Positions 19,517 through 28,040 of a stretch of DNA of 64,000 nucleotides are shown here, in pieces. This DNA is from Leptospira venezuelensis. GTDB lineage: Bacteria; Spirochaetota; Leptospiria; Leptospirales; Leptospiraceae. The DNA lies in assembly GCF_002150035.1 (NCBI RefSeq), contig NZ_NETS01000010.1, positions 62,001 to 126,000 on the forward strand, read 5' to 3'. The position numbers and the translations under genes are program-made. The notes under the pieces were generated by a model. It searched no databases and had not been told where the DNA came from. It saw only the letters and a program-made list of their open reading frames with translations. How positions within the stretch are numbered: position 1 is the first letter of the stretch; every line of letters begins with the position of its first letter.

Positions 19517-20281
19517 TCAATTCAACCGACTCTCAACTTGAAGTCTTTTAATTGATTTGGCAATTTCTAAAGAAATTTCATTCAAAAGATTTTCATGTGG
19601 GATTGATAGATCATTTTGTGGATTTGAGTCTGGACCTATCCATCCTGGAAAATCAGAATCGTAATACAATAATCTCATCGATAACGGTTTCTCTTTTTCA
19701 TATGGAATAACGGTAACAGCAAAAAGCATATCCAAAGGTACTAAAATAAAGAAGGATAGCATGTAGATTGCCCGAGGAGTATGGAACACTTGCAATTTTC
19801 TTCCACAAATTTTCTCTGAACTCTTTTCAATGGTTACAGTTGCACATAGATTTAAAGTGGTCCAAGAAGGCAATACACCGAGAGTCAGAGTATTTAGTAT
19901 TTCTATTTTCGAGCCATTTAGTTCATATAGCTCTATGTCTTTCATTCCCAATAAGAATTTCCCGTGACTTTCATAGGAAAGATCTATCTGAACTTTCATA
20001 GAACTGTTTTTACTTTCCAGAAACTCCCATTGCAAATTGCTTTTTATTTCATTTCCAATTGATGTGTATTTCTTCTTAAGTATCTCTTTTTGGGCCTCTG
20101 TAATAATCTTTTCTATCTGCGGGTAAGATACAGTTATGTTTATATTTTGAAGATTAATAGATTTATATTTATTCTCTTCATTTCGAAGAGCCACTGGCTT
20201 TTCCGTAATAGAAATGAAATTACAATTTGATAAGACAAGAAGGAGGCAGATTAAAGAAAAATACTCTTTTATCTTTTTCAT
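19517..20281 (-). CDS. Putative lipoprotein, unknown function
   Basis: About 254 residues from the ATG at 20279-20281 (MKKIKEYFSLICLLLVLSNC; lipobox LSNC); a second ATG five codons upstream is also possible. Around residues 165-200 a strand with VTIEKSSEKICGRKL leads into a hydrophobic segment (YMLSFFILVPLDMLFAVTV) and the C terminus is an amphipathic helix (LLNEISLEIAKSIKRLQVE). The same layout (strand, hydrophobic LLP-type segment, terminal helix) appears in the 214-residue proteins at 21569 and 33470, so I suspect distant kinship. Confidence 0.5.
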   Translation of the reverse strand: MKKIKEYFSLICLLLVLSNCNFISITEKPVALRNEENKYKSINLQNINITVSYPQIEKIITEAQKEILKKKYTSIGNEIKSNLQWEFLESKNSSMKVQIDLSYESHGKFLLGMKDIELYELNGSKIEILNTLTLGVLPSWTTLNLCATVTIEKSSEKICGRKLQVFHTPRAIYMLSFFILVPLDMLFAVTVIPYEKEKPLSMRLLYYDSDFPGWIGPDSNPQNDLSIPHENLLNEISLEIAKSIKRLQVESRLN

Positions 20282-20315
20282 CGGGTTAATAATCATCTAG
20301 AATATTCATTTTTCC

Positions 20316-20765
20316 TTAAATCACATTTTTACTAACGTCTGAGGTCATATTAAACAGGGAGCCGCAGGAAGGAAAACTCGGGAAGAAAAACACATTCGTT
20401 ATTTGAGCATCCCCGCAAGGAGATAAATAGACTTCAAGTAGGCAAGTCCCTAAAGAATCTGAGTCAACATAAGCGTATTTATTTTTACAACTCCGAAGCT
20501 CTCTGAACTCATCATAATTACTGGAATAGAGATCATCAGATTCGCACTCATCTCGCATAAGTGTTGTTAGCCCTTTCATTAGAATATCATTACTGAATTT
20601 CGGACCACAGGATACAGCTTTTACTAAAACCGCATTGTTATATTCCGAAAGGGCTTGGCTTCTTGGAACTTTATGAGCGCTTAGTTCGTCTCTGACTTCC
20701 CAAAGTGGATCAAGGAGACAATTTAAGGAAAATAAGAATGAAATAGAAATGAAAATATGCTTCAT
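20316..20765 (-). CDS. Cysteine-rich small lipoprotein, paralogue of 32435-32884
   Basis: 149 residues, signal MKHIFISISFLFSLNC with lipobox SLNC (cysteine 16). The mature part has about eight cysteines (for example VKAVSCGPK, RDECESDDL, ELRSCKNKY, GTCLLEVYLSPCG, SFPSCGS), suggesting disulfides in the periplasm or on the surface. More than 80% of residues match the protein at 32435-32884 by eye, including the last 20. Its ATG overlaps the stop of the upstream gene (TAATG), so it is translationally coupled to 20765-21388. Confidence 0.6.
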   Translation of the reverse strand: MKHIFISISFLFSLNCLLDPLWEVRDELSAHKVPRSQALSEYNNAVLVKAVSCGPKFSNDILMKGLTTLMRDECESDDLYSSNYDEFRELRSCKNKYAYVDSDSLGTCLLEVYLSPCGDAQITNVFFFPSFPSCGSLFNMTSDVSKNVI

Positions 20766-21388
20766 TAATTCTTTGAAGGAGATACACTGTATTTAACCTC
20801 TGCTGCTTGATAATCTCCTCCTACCGGAAATGGAGTTAAGGCTGTTATTACAGCTAACCCATCAATATAGGAATCATCTAAAACTCGAAATACTATCCGA
20901 TGAACTTCTCTGCTACGAAAAACGAATCCCTTACAGTTATAGCGAATTGGTGTAATACTCCCTTCCAATGAAACGCCCTTTAGCTTACAATTTTCTTTAC
21001 CTAATGTTTTATTATATTCATTGGAAAAATAAGCAACTGCCATAGAACTTCGATCGTGAGAAGGTCCTTTTGCCCAGAAAATCATTTTGCCATAGGGATA
21101 GCTTCCTTCTGGAAGAATCAAACGCATCGGCTCATTAGGCTTAATCGTATAATAACGAACCACCGGATCAACTTCACAATTTTCTTCCAAATTCTGCTCA
21201 CTCCTACCTAAACAGAATTTCGTAAGTATCATTTCTTCGTATTTTGGCATCAAAGAATTATCTAAAGCTATTTCTAAAACGACTTCCTTGCCAGGAATTA
21301 TCACGGGGATTTGTTTTATATAAGGATCTCTATTACAAAACCAGAAAGTAAAAAATGGTATGATCCAGAATTTCTTAAAACTCTTCAT
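20765..21388 (-). CDS. Lipoprotein, divergent member of the Rhs-linked paralogue family
   Basis: 207 residues; signal ends FTFWFC (cysteine 18). Its layout matches the lipoproteins downstream of the Rhs gene: an opening strand with LEIALDNSLMPKYEEM, a TKFCLG segment like their CL motif, the central turn LILPEGSYPYGKMIFWA (compare IEIPEGDYVGFIQIRGG at 36257), a later cysteine pair and a hydrophobic C-terminal part. Similarity is weak at residue level, so membership is an inference. Forms a coupled pair with 20316-20765. Confidence 0.5.
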   Translation of the reverse strand: MKSFKKFWIIPFFTFWFCNRDPYIKQIPVIIPGKEVVLEIALDNSLMPKYEEMILTKFCLGRSEQNLEENCEVDPVVRYYTIKPNEPMRLILPEGSYPYGKMIFWAKGPSHDRSSMAVAYFSNEYNKTLGKENCKLKGVSLEGSITPIRYNCKGFVFRSREVHRIVFRVLDDSYIDGLAVITALTPFPVGGDYQAAEVKYSVSPSKN

Positions 21389-21568
21389 TTTATTCTCATA
21401 TTATTTTTTTACTCTTAATTGCTGCGAACTTGGAGCGATCTTTTTAAACTATTTTACTTAAAGTAAATTACTTCTGAATTCTAATTAATTCAAACTCAAA
21501 AATAGTGACTATGCCAAATTGGTTCTCGAAGCATTTTCGACAAGGAGTAGATAATGACATTAAGAAAA

Positions 21569-22207
21569 TCAAATATTATTTTTATCTCTCCCCAAATCTT
21601 GTTTCAGCCTATTTACTGTTCTTGAAATAGCCAACGCAAAATATTCTTCATACGATCCGCTAATTACATCAAAGAGACCGAATGGTAAAGTAAAGAAAGA
21701 AATTATTATTATTAAATTTGATTTATATTCTGACTTAAAAATTACTTTGTCTTTTATTATAACCTTATAATTAACCTTCCCAGGATTCTCGGCCCAATAA
21801 GGCACTATACCAGCTGTCCAAAAAGAAGCCTCACACCAAAAGGTGTGCCCGAGAGAAATCCTACCTTGGCAAATTGTGCGCCGATCGTAATACGCATTTA
21901 TCGAAAGTTCAACTCTATTCTGCGAAATCTTATTTTTAGAAGGGCATTGTCTAATCCCCATTTGATTTTTAAACTCTTCATCGACTTTTTCTAAAACAGG
22001 TCTGTAGGCTTCCATCTGTTTTAAGTCAAGCATATACGAATCATTATAGAACGATTCAACAAAATAGCATTCGATGGCGAACAAATCTCCTTTACCATCT
22101 TTGGATTTCTCAATGTTACTTAATCTCGGTTCTTTTATAAACATTAAACACTGAGTGGAAAATATAATGTTCACTATTATAAGTAAATAGAAGTTATTCT
22201 TACGCAT
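21569..22207 (-). CDS. Putative lipoprotein, paralogue of 33470-34114
   Basis: About 212 residues from ATG 22205-22207 (MRKNNFYLLIIVNIIFSTQC, lipobox STQC); a TTG two codons earlier is possible. It shares length and arrangement with 33470-34114: QC/NC lipobox, IECYFVESFY versus INCFYIRSFY, a C-terminal hydrophobic segment (ISFFTLPFGLFDVISGSYEE versus LFLPFTWVNLFGGSFENH) and a final helix with KQDL/KKELD. Starts about 11 bases after the tail-like fragment at 22219, mirroring the Rhs-tail/lipoprotein order seen near 36.2 and 36.9 kb. Confidence 0.55.
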   Translation of the reverse strand: MRKNNFYLLIIVNIIFSTQCLMFIKEPRLSNIEKSKDGKGDLFAIECYFVESFYNDSYMLDLKQMEAYRPVLEKVDEEFKNQMGIRQCPSKNKISQNRVELSINAYYDRRTICQGRISLGHTFWCEASFWTAGIVPYWAENPGKVNYKVIIKDKVIFKSEYKSNLIIIISFFTLPFGLFDVISGSYEEYFALAISRTVNRLKQDLGRDKNNI

Positions 22208-22218
22208 AGACAAGCTTA

Positions 22219-22794
22219 TTAACCTCCACTACTCGGCCCCATTCCTCCGCCAGTAGTACCCCCGAACATACCACCAGACGACCAACCTGCCCAACCAGTT
22301 GACTTGCAAATTTCAAGCACTGAGAGTAATGCAATGCCTATTGCGCCGATTACAGGCAAAGCCACTTCTAAAACTCCGACCCCACTCAAGAAAAATGTAT
22401 TGAGTCCCAAGGCAAGATCGAGGGTTGCCCCAATTGACGTTAATACTGCAATGGATGTAGGAACATATACGCCCATTAAAAAAAATACTAACCCCCCTAG
22501 TGAAAATGCGGAATCAATCCAATCTGCATTCCTATTATACATCTTCGCCAAATCGCTATGAGTCCCACCCCACATCCTTGTACCATGATTTCTTGAATAC
22601 GTTCCTCCGCTTAGTATTTCTCTAACTTCCCCATCAATACCACGAGCTATGTTTTCCCATTCATGATCTGCACTGTGGGCATAGCTTCTCCACTGATGAT
22701 CCACGCTGTGAGCATATCCTCTCCATTGATGATCACTAATATTGAATATATCAATAGTTTGCCAGACTAAGACAATGACTAGCGTGAATATTTG
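22219..22794 (-). pseudogene. Orphan 3' gene fragment, possibly a detached toxin-like C-terminal tail
   Basis: Open frame with no ATG; the only usable codon is a GTG at 22702-22704 without RBS, and the frame continues upstream for 30 codons to a stop. It begins with an 11-residue repeat (DHQWRGYAHSV, DHQWRSYAHSA, DHEWENIARGI), continues through NHGTRMWGGTHSDLAKMYNR, then a long hydrophobic part (two to three membrane spans) and a Gly/Ser-rich end (GGTTGGGMGPSSGG). The DHxxR repeats and GTR..GG segment recall the Rhs tail at 36.9-37.6 kb (DHFRRIDEGFRD, GTRGGW), though similarity is weak. Likely the detached 3' end of a larger surface protein gene. Confidence 0.45.
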
Positions 22795-22801
22795 TTAATA
22801 T
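22735..22801. repeat. Dispersed repeat A (PIN-like gene remnant), partner at 48877-48942
   Basis: About 67 bases that match 48877-48942 at roughly 80-85% by eye, including GAATATTTGnTAATAT and CAGACnAGACAATnACTA blocks. In the partner the repeat covers the broken 3' end of a PIN-like gene. Here the same reading (ILTNIHASHCLSL against ILANIQVSYCLV) is visible on the minus strand but upstream sequence is scrambled by small indels. Confidence 0.6.
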
Positions 22802-22840
22802 CCTCGTTATTTTGAATACCCCGACTCATTTAATGCACTG

Positions 22841-22885
22841 AATCCAAACCGAGGACGTCCCTCCTATCGATTACCAACCGCTCCC
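22841..22885 (+). pseudogene. Relic of the 5' end of the IS1595-like transposase
   Basis: Sixteen bases (22841-22856) are identical to 52832-52847 inside the complete transposase. The translated relic reads NPNRG, seven residues, TAP, exactly the spacing of NPNRG...TAP at residues 33-47 of the 52736 protein. Nothing more of the gene is recognisable downstream. This lies within a 312-base stretch (22705-23016) that has no intact gene, only this relic and the repeat before it. Confidence 0.5.
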
Positions 22886-23016
22886 CTTATTCCAGGTTTT
22901 GCTTTCAAATCCCCCAAGGTAGGATTAGGCAATGATATGGTAGTATCGAATCTTTACCTCGCCTTCTAAATCCTTTATAATCCAATATATAAATTGCCTA
23001 TTGCAGGAGGATCGAA

Positions 23017-24096
23017 GTGGATCGATTTTCTAAAAAGAATAATCATGGAACCGGCACCGCGACAATAGAATCGAAAAACATAATTATTCTTCCGTATGTA
23101 TATTTTCTTTTCTCTCTCTTATTTGGATGTTGCGTGTCTACTAAATACCCGAACTCGGATCATTTCAACGGGAAACGTTTTCATAATCCAACCCAAGTGG
23201 AAAAAAACGGAATATGGAGAACTTTAAAGCTTCTATCCACGATTAATTTTGAAGAATGGCCGGAAAAGGTTCAAAATGAAAAAACAAATCTAATTAAAAA
23301 TCCATTATATAAAAATCAGATCGGGATAACTTTCATTAATCATGCGACAGTATTAATCCAATCGCGTGAAATAAACATCCTTACCGATCCGGTTTGGTCC
23401 GAGAGGATCAGCCCGGTGAGTTGGGCAGGAACAAAAAGAGTGAGAGAACCAGGCATTCAGATAGAGGACCTCCCTCCGATAGATCTGGTCGTTATCAGTC
23501 ATAACCATTATGATCATCTAGACTTGGAAACTTTAAAAACACTTAATGAAAAATTCTCTCCCAAGTTTCTTGTTCCGTTGGGAGACAAGGAACTACTACA
23601 ATCCAAAGGAATTTCTAATATAGATGAGATGGACTGGTGGCAAACAATCAATATAGAAAAGAAAGCAGAAGTAACGTTCGCTCCTACACAACATCTTTCT
23701 GCAAGAGGTATATTCGATTGGAATCGAAGTTTATGGGGTAGCTATATGATCAGAATAGGGAATAGACGAGTATATTTTGGCGGGGATGCTGCGTATTCTT
23801 TGCACTATAAAGAAATCAAAAGACGCTTAGGAGAGCCTGATGTTTCTCTTTTACCGATCGGAGCTTATGAGCCTAGATGGTTTATGAGGTTAGTTCACAT
23901 GAATCCTTTGGACGCAATTCAAGCTCATCTAGATTTAGGCTCTAAACTTTCAATTGGAATACATTTTGGAACATTTCAACAAACAGAAGAGGCATTAAAC
24001 TCACCTGTTGAAGAATTAAAAAAGGAATTACTTAAAGCCGGATTGGATTTAAGTAATTTCATAGTTCAAAAAGAAGGGATAGGACAGATTTATTAA
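23017..24096 (+). CDS. Metallo-beta-lactamase-fold hydrolase (NAPE-PLD/UlaG-like), probable lipoprotein
   Basis: 359 residues. GTG start, supported by AGGAGG 6 bases upstream. After a polar lead a hydrophobic segment ends in LLFGC (cysteine 38), so it may be lipid-anchored. The metal site is HNHYDH (162-167), with further ligands in YFGGDAAYS, HMNPLDAIQAH and GIHFGTF, the pattern of N-acylphosphatidylethanolamine phospholipase D-like proteins and UlaG lactonases. A phosphodiesterase or lactonase acting on lipids or sugars is plausible; substrate unknown. Convergent with the alpha/beta hydrolase next door. Confidence 0.78.
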   Translation: MDRFSKKNNHGTGTATIESKNIIILPYVYFLFSLLFGCCVSTKYPNSDHFNGKRFHNPTQVEKNGIWRTLKLLSTINFEEWPEKVQNEKTNLIKNPLYKNQIGITFINHATVLIQSREINILTDPVWSERISPVSWAGTKRVREPGIQIEDLPPIDLVVISHNHYDHLDLETLKTLNEKFSPKFLVPLGDKELLQSKGISNIDEMDWWQTINIEKKAEVTFAPTQHLSARGIFDWNRSLWGSYMIRIGNRRVYFGGDAAYSLHYKEIKRRLGEPDVSLLPIGAYEPRWFMRLVHMNPLDAIQAHLDLGSKLSIGIHFGTFQQTEEALNSPVEELKKELLKAGLDLSNFIVQKEGIGQIY

Positions 24097-24118
24097 ATTT
24101 TCTAAATCAATTTAAAAG

Positions 24119-25048
24119 TTATTGTGGCACTGACGAAAGGAATCTGGTGTATAATTCGCTCACCTTTCCTGGTGATTCCATCATTGGTAGATGGCCCAGG
24201 TCATCCAATATCGTAAGCTGTGCATGCGGCATTTTCTGGCGTAGCGTTTCAACACCCGAAACATCGAAGATGCTGTCTTTTTCTCCCCAGAGTACCAGCG
24301 ATGGTTGCTGTAACATGCTGATTTTCTTATCTAGTAGAAAGCGGTCACGTAGCTGTTCTTGCCAGATGCGCATGTTTGATTCTGAATTGCGTAAAGCGCC
24401 TTGTTCGGCAGCATAAATTACTGGGTAAGGCAGGAAGGGTTTTTGGGCAAAAAGCAATTTCATCATTGCCTCAAATTCAGAAGAGGTTGAGACGACGAGT
24501 AGAGCTTTACCCTCTGCGATAAGGCTATCCATTTGACTCAACTTTGTTGTTTGAATGCCGTGCGGAGCCCCGATAAAAGCTACGCTCAAAACTTGTTCAG
24601 GGTTACCAATTGCAAATAATGCAGCGATCGTACCACCCATCGAACTTCCGGCCAAATGTACTCGCTCCAGTCTCAGGGCATCGAGCAATTTCTTAAGACG
24701 CTCAGTCTGGTGGGCATAGTCGTAAACCTCGTCGGCTTTGCGATCGCTTTCGCCAAATGCGGGCAGGTCAGGAATTATAACGTGGTATTTGCCAGTCAGC
24801 GAACGCGCAAAATCTACCCAGTGGTCTTTTTCGGCAAAGATGCCATGCAACAAAACAATTGTATCTCCCTCGCCGCCTTCGAGAAAATGAATCGTATGAT
24901 TTGCTGCAATGATTTGCTTTTCCTTGAGACCTGAGAGTGAACGGTTTAGTTTGAGCAACGCGCCAAGAAAGATCATGGGAGTAGCATACCAGAGTAGTAC
25001 CAAAAGAAGCAGAATTGATACTGCCAGTGCGATGAGTTTTTTCTTCAT
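24119..25048 (-). CDS. Alpha/beta-hydrolase
   Basis: 309 residues: a leading membrane segment (LIALAVSILLLLVLLWYATP) and a complete hydrolase fold with oxyanion HG (LLHGIF), nucleophile elbow GSSMGG, acid in LWGEKDSIFD and histidine in LDDLGHLPM. Probably an esterase or lipase-type enzyme facing the periplasm or attached to the inner membrane. Codon use is visibly richer in G/C than its neighbours. First of a block (24.1-26.3 kb) with a separate base composition. Confidence 0.82.
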   Translation of the reverse strand: MKKKLIALAVSILLLLVLLWYATPMIFLGALLKLNRSLSGLKEKQIIAANHTIHFLEGGEGDTIVLLHGIFAEKDHWVDFARSLTGKYHVIIPDLPAFGESDRKADEVYDYAHQTERLKKLLDALRLERVHLAGSSMGGTIAALFAIGNPEQVLSVAFIGAPHGIQTTKLSQMDSLIAEGKALLVVSTSSEFEAMMKLLFAQKPFLPYPVIYAAEQGALRNSESNMRIWQEQLRDRFLLDKKISMLQQPSLVLWGEKDSIFDVSGVETLRQKMPHAQLTILDDLGHLPMMESPGKVSELYTRFLSSVPQ

Positions 25049-25101
25049 TATGTATCTCCTAACTATAAAAATCTGGGGTCAGTGCGCAAGCAGCCGCAAG
25101 C

Positions 25102-25899
25102 CTACTTTCGCTTCGTCACTAGATGCGCACCAATTCGCCGCATGGTGGTGGGAAAAAGTCGTAAGGCCCGAACCACAAACCGAGTGTGCGAACCTGGAAT
25201 GATGAGATATTTTTCCTTGCGAAGACCTTTCAGAGTGTCTGCTACGACCGTGTCGATGGCGGTTCTCGGTATGGCGTTCGTATGCCGCAAGTTCTCAGGT
25301 GTCCGGTAGGCATCCAACTCTGCCACCATTGGCGTTTCAAATTCGGCCGGGCAAACGAGGTGGACCTTGACACCCTCGTCCAGCATTTCGTAATAAAGAC
25401 AATCGGTAAAACCTACAAGCGCGTGTTTTGCAGAACCGTAAGCTGTGAAGCCAAAGGTACCCGTCAGCCCTGCAACCGAGGCGATATTAACCAATCGTCC
25501 TCGGCTGGCGCGAAGATGAGGCAAGACAGCACGAGCAACGTTGACCGCGCCGAGAAAATTGGTTTTGATCACCGCAGTAAAATCGTCTGGCGTAAGATCG
25601 TCGAACCTTCCTTCTAACATCACGCCTGCATTATTAAACAAAACGTCGATGCCACCATGGCGCCGAGCAATTTCCTCAATGACCTTGCGGGCAGCGATTG
25701 GATCGTCGACGTTGAGGGACCGAACCGCGACATCAACATTCGGATGCAACCGACGAAGTTCTTGCGCAGCAAATTCTAGTTTCTCCACTTTACGCGAAAG
25801 AAGTGTTAGGCGAGCTCCCTCGTTAGCAAGTGCCTCAGCAATGGCGTAACCGAGACCAGTTGCCCCACCAGTGATTACTATATGACTTGATCGGAACAT
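25102..25899 (-). CDS. Short-chain dehydrogenase/reductase, higher-G+C block
   Basis: 265 residues. Cofactor motif GGATGLG (11-17), NNAG 87-90, and catalytic S139, Y152, K156 (YGSAK). The Arg-rich loop LLSRKVEKLE after strand 2 suggests NADP(H). The C-terminal LRLFPTTMRRIGAHLV resembles 3-ketosphinganine reductase-type SDRs, a possible but unproved role in lipid chemistry. G+C is about half, clearly above the window average. Between the hydrolase and the small membrane protein on one strand, likely one transcription unit. Confidence 0.82.
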   Translation of the reverse strand: MFRSSHIVITGGATGLGYAIAEALANEGARLTLLSRKVEKLEFAAQELRRLHPNVDVAVRSLNVDDPIAARKVIEEIARRHGGIDVLFNNAGVMLEGRFDDLTPDDFTAVIKTNFLGAVNVARAVLPHLRASRGRLVNIASVAGLTGTFGFTAYGSAKHALVGFTDCLYYEMLDEGVKVHLVCPAEFETPMVAELDAYRTPENLRHTNAIPRTAIDTVVADTLKGLRKEKYLIIPGSHTRFVVRALRLFPTTMRRIGAHLVTKRK

Positions 25900-25911
25900 T
25901 GTTTTGAATAC

Positions 25912-26346
25912 CTATGCCAAGAGGGATTTGATGAATCCGGAAAACAGAACAAGAAAGCCTCCAAGCTCCCCGAGGACAACAAGCGTGACATAGCCGTGAA
26001 TACCCGCGCTATGAGCAACTCCAGGCGGTCGTTCCAGCATATTCTCTGTTTGGTTGAGCCAACCATGGACCGCGTAAATAAGCACGGCGGTAGTGAAGAA
26101 GGTGATGGCCGCAATTACACTCACCATGTTGACAACAGACGACCAGGCACTCAATTCGGCGAACTTGGCAAGAACGAGGCAAGCGAAAGAATACATTAGC
26201 GCGCTGCGATGGCAGATATCTACGTAGACGGGTGCCTTCCCTTTGGGCGAGCTAACCATCTTGCAGTATTTCCAGATTCCTGTTACCAGCCCCACAGTGA
26301 AAAACCCACCGCAACATAATATTGCAATCAAGACTGCATTCGACAT
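25912..26346 (-). CDS. Small four-span membrane protein
   Basis: 144 residues with four predicted membrane helices: about 4-28 (LIAILCCGGFFTVGLVTGI), 50-67, 70-95 and 118-143 (YVTLVVLGELGGFLVLFSGF). No motif recognised. Shares the higher G+C of the SDR 12 bases downstream, so it is likely the first gene of the block hydrolase-SDR-membrane protein, reading leftward. Function unknown. Confidence 0.6.
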   Translation of the reverse strand: MSNAVLIAILCCGGFFTVGLVTGIWKYCKMVSSPKGKAPVYVDICHRSALMYSFACLVLAKFAELSAWSSVVNMVSVIAAITFFTTAVLIYAVHGWLNQTENMLERPPGVAHSAGIHGYVTLVVLGELGGFLVLFSGFIKSLLA

Positions 26347-26675
26347 CGCTACTCCTAACCTATATACAAATCACCACGCTAAAAGAAACAGCTAACGATG
26401 AAACCCAAGCCCTGTCTTGTTAATTCAGCAGACCTTGAATATATAGGAATCTTGCTTTTTCCTAGATTGAACTAGAACTCAAACTTCAGAAGTGTAAAGC
26501 AATTTTTATGATCATTGATCATATTTCAGGAAATAGTTTCCAAACCTTGAGAAAGAGCTGGCATTTAGATATCCGTTAAAGAGTAATCGAAGAACTGAAC
26601 ATAGTTGTTGTATATCCCTTGTTCAGCGTGATGCTTGGTTGATGAAAGAGCTTAGCCTACATATTTTATATAAAT
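26347..26675. other. Intergenic stretch upstream of the hydrolase/SDR block
   Basis: 329 bases between the membrane-protein gene and the 3' end of the TetR gene. AT-rich; no open frame, hairpin with T run or clear palindrome was noticed. It should hold the promoter of the block and, by position, the TetR operator, but I could not pick either. Confidence 0.4.
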
Positions 26676-27323
26676 TTAAACTTTGTGGCTTTTTTGTTTT
26701 TCCTTTTTCAAGGATATCTCTTGAAAGCTTTTCAATCTTAGTTTCAGAATATTTTTACATTCGTTTAAGACAAAATTAGCATATTTTTCATCTATCTCCA
26801 TAGAGAACCGTACTATCGTTCCCAAGGTATGACTGAAATATAAAGCAAATGGTTTGACATCGCTTTCCTTTAAACCAGGCAAACATCGCATTGTCGTCTT
26901 CACAATTAGGTCTGCATTACGAAAACTATCTTTATTATCTTCCGCAATCAATTCTGGCATTGCTTGTGCTCCAGCCCATAAATTAGAAAGCGCTGTCTCA
27001 TTTCGGAACAGTTCTACGTATTGACCCATAGCTTTTTCAGCAGCAATTTCGAGTTCCTTAATATTACGAACCGGTTCTAAAATAGCTTTCGTTTGCTCGT
27101 AAAGCAAATCATAATATTGCCGCATGATAGCCAATAAAACGGCTTCCTTTCCTCCGAAATATTGATACAGAGAGCCGATTTGCACTTCCGCCAAATTCGC
27201 GATTTCTCTCATGCTGACTGAATCAATCCCTCTTTCTCCAATCAGCTTTTTGGCAATATTTAATATGAGTTCGACTCTCTCCTTGCTTCGAGATTGCACA
27301 GGGGCTCGAAATTCTTTTTTCAT
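26676..27323 (-). CDS. TetR-family transcriptional regulator
   Basis: About 215 residues from ATG 27321-27323; a TTG three codons upstream is also possible. The N-terminal helix-turn-helix reads GIDSVSMREIANLAEVQIGS then LYQYFGGKEAVL, followed by an all-helical ligand domain. Such repressors respond to small hydrophobic molecules. It points at the hydrolase/SDR/membrane-protein block 330 bases away on the same strand and is its natural regulator, but its G+C is lower, so it may not have arrived with them. Confidence 0.82.
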   Translation of the reverse strand: MKKEFRAPVQSRSKERVELILNIAKKLIGERGIDSVSMREIANLAEVQIGSLYQYFGGKEAVLLAIMRQYYDLLYEQTKAILEPVRNIKELEIAAEKAMGQYVELFRNETALSNLWAGAQAMPELIAEDNKDSFRNADLIVKTTMRCLPGLKESDVKPFALYFSHTLGTIVRFSMEIDEKYANFVLNECKNILKLRLKSFQEISLKKEKQKSHKV

Positions 27324-28040
27324 ATGAGACAAATAATACTTAAATCCTCGAAGGACTACTTTTTAATTGGGATGGATTTTTTATTTGAGCAACGTACTGA
27401 ATCAATTATGTGATCAATGTTCATTTTAAAAAAGAGACGCCTCATGACAAGACAAACCCTCTTTAAAAAACAATTCACGGATAATCCAGATCCATAGAAC
27501 ATCAGCCGAGTAAGTCGAATCCGGGCTACTCGTCGAATTAGATAATGGGGAATGGAGACTGTTAAAAGGAGCAGTCTGCGCAAGTGGAATTACTGGGCCA
27601 ACCCGGAGATGTATTTGGAGACTGACCTGCTTTTCATTTAAACATAGAAACACGCCGCCTCATAGAACCTTTCGATATAATCGTATTCCAAGATCTGCAT
27701 ATTCTTGAAGAGCAGAACGAACGGTTTCGGTATTTCTCATTTGCGAATGGAAAAATATTCAAATAGCGAAATAGTAAAAAAGAATAACTATCAAGCTTAG
27801 GAAATATAACTTCGAACTAATTTTATAGTTCTATTGGATATCCCAAACGTAATACACCGTAAGCGATCGGTTTAAGAAATTCCTCTTATATAATGATCGA
27901 GGCAATGAAAACCTAACGTATGTTTAGATTCAATATAGTAATTTGTTTGACCGTGTTAAAAAATAAGATCAAAAATATTTTTCTATCAAATATTCGCAAT
28001 TTAGAACATTATAAAATGTTGTATAAGTTGGGGCCAAACA
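27324..28040. other. 717-base gene-poor stretch
   Basis: Between the TetR start and the SBBP lipoprotein. Frames of 75 codons exist but look non-coding (shifted Ser/Pro- and Arg-rich readings). Near 27664-27744 on the minus strand a 26-codon ATG frame (MRNTETVRSALQEYADLGIR and six more) is preceded by no clear RBS; it could be the end of a decayed gene. The part near 27480-27620 is locally richer in G+C. Promoters for both flanking genes should lie here. Confidence 0.4.

Noticed and set aside
24147..25849. Several plus-strand frames of 90-143 codons opposite the hydrolase and SDR
   Set aside because: Antisense open frames are expected in higher-G+C genes; both minus-strand proteins have full catalytic motifs.
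27356..27653. Two 75-codon minus-strand frames as genes
   Set aside because: They overlap each other in different frames, lack an RBS and have an Arg/Leu- or Ser/Pro-biased composition typical of non-coding DNA.
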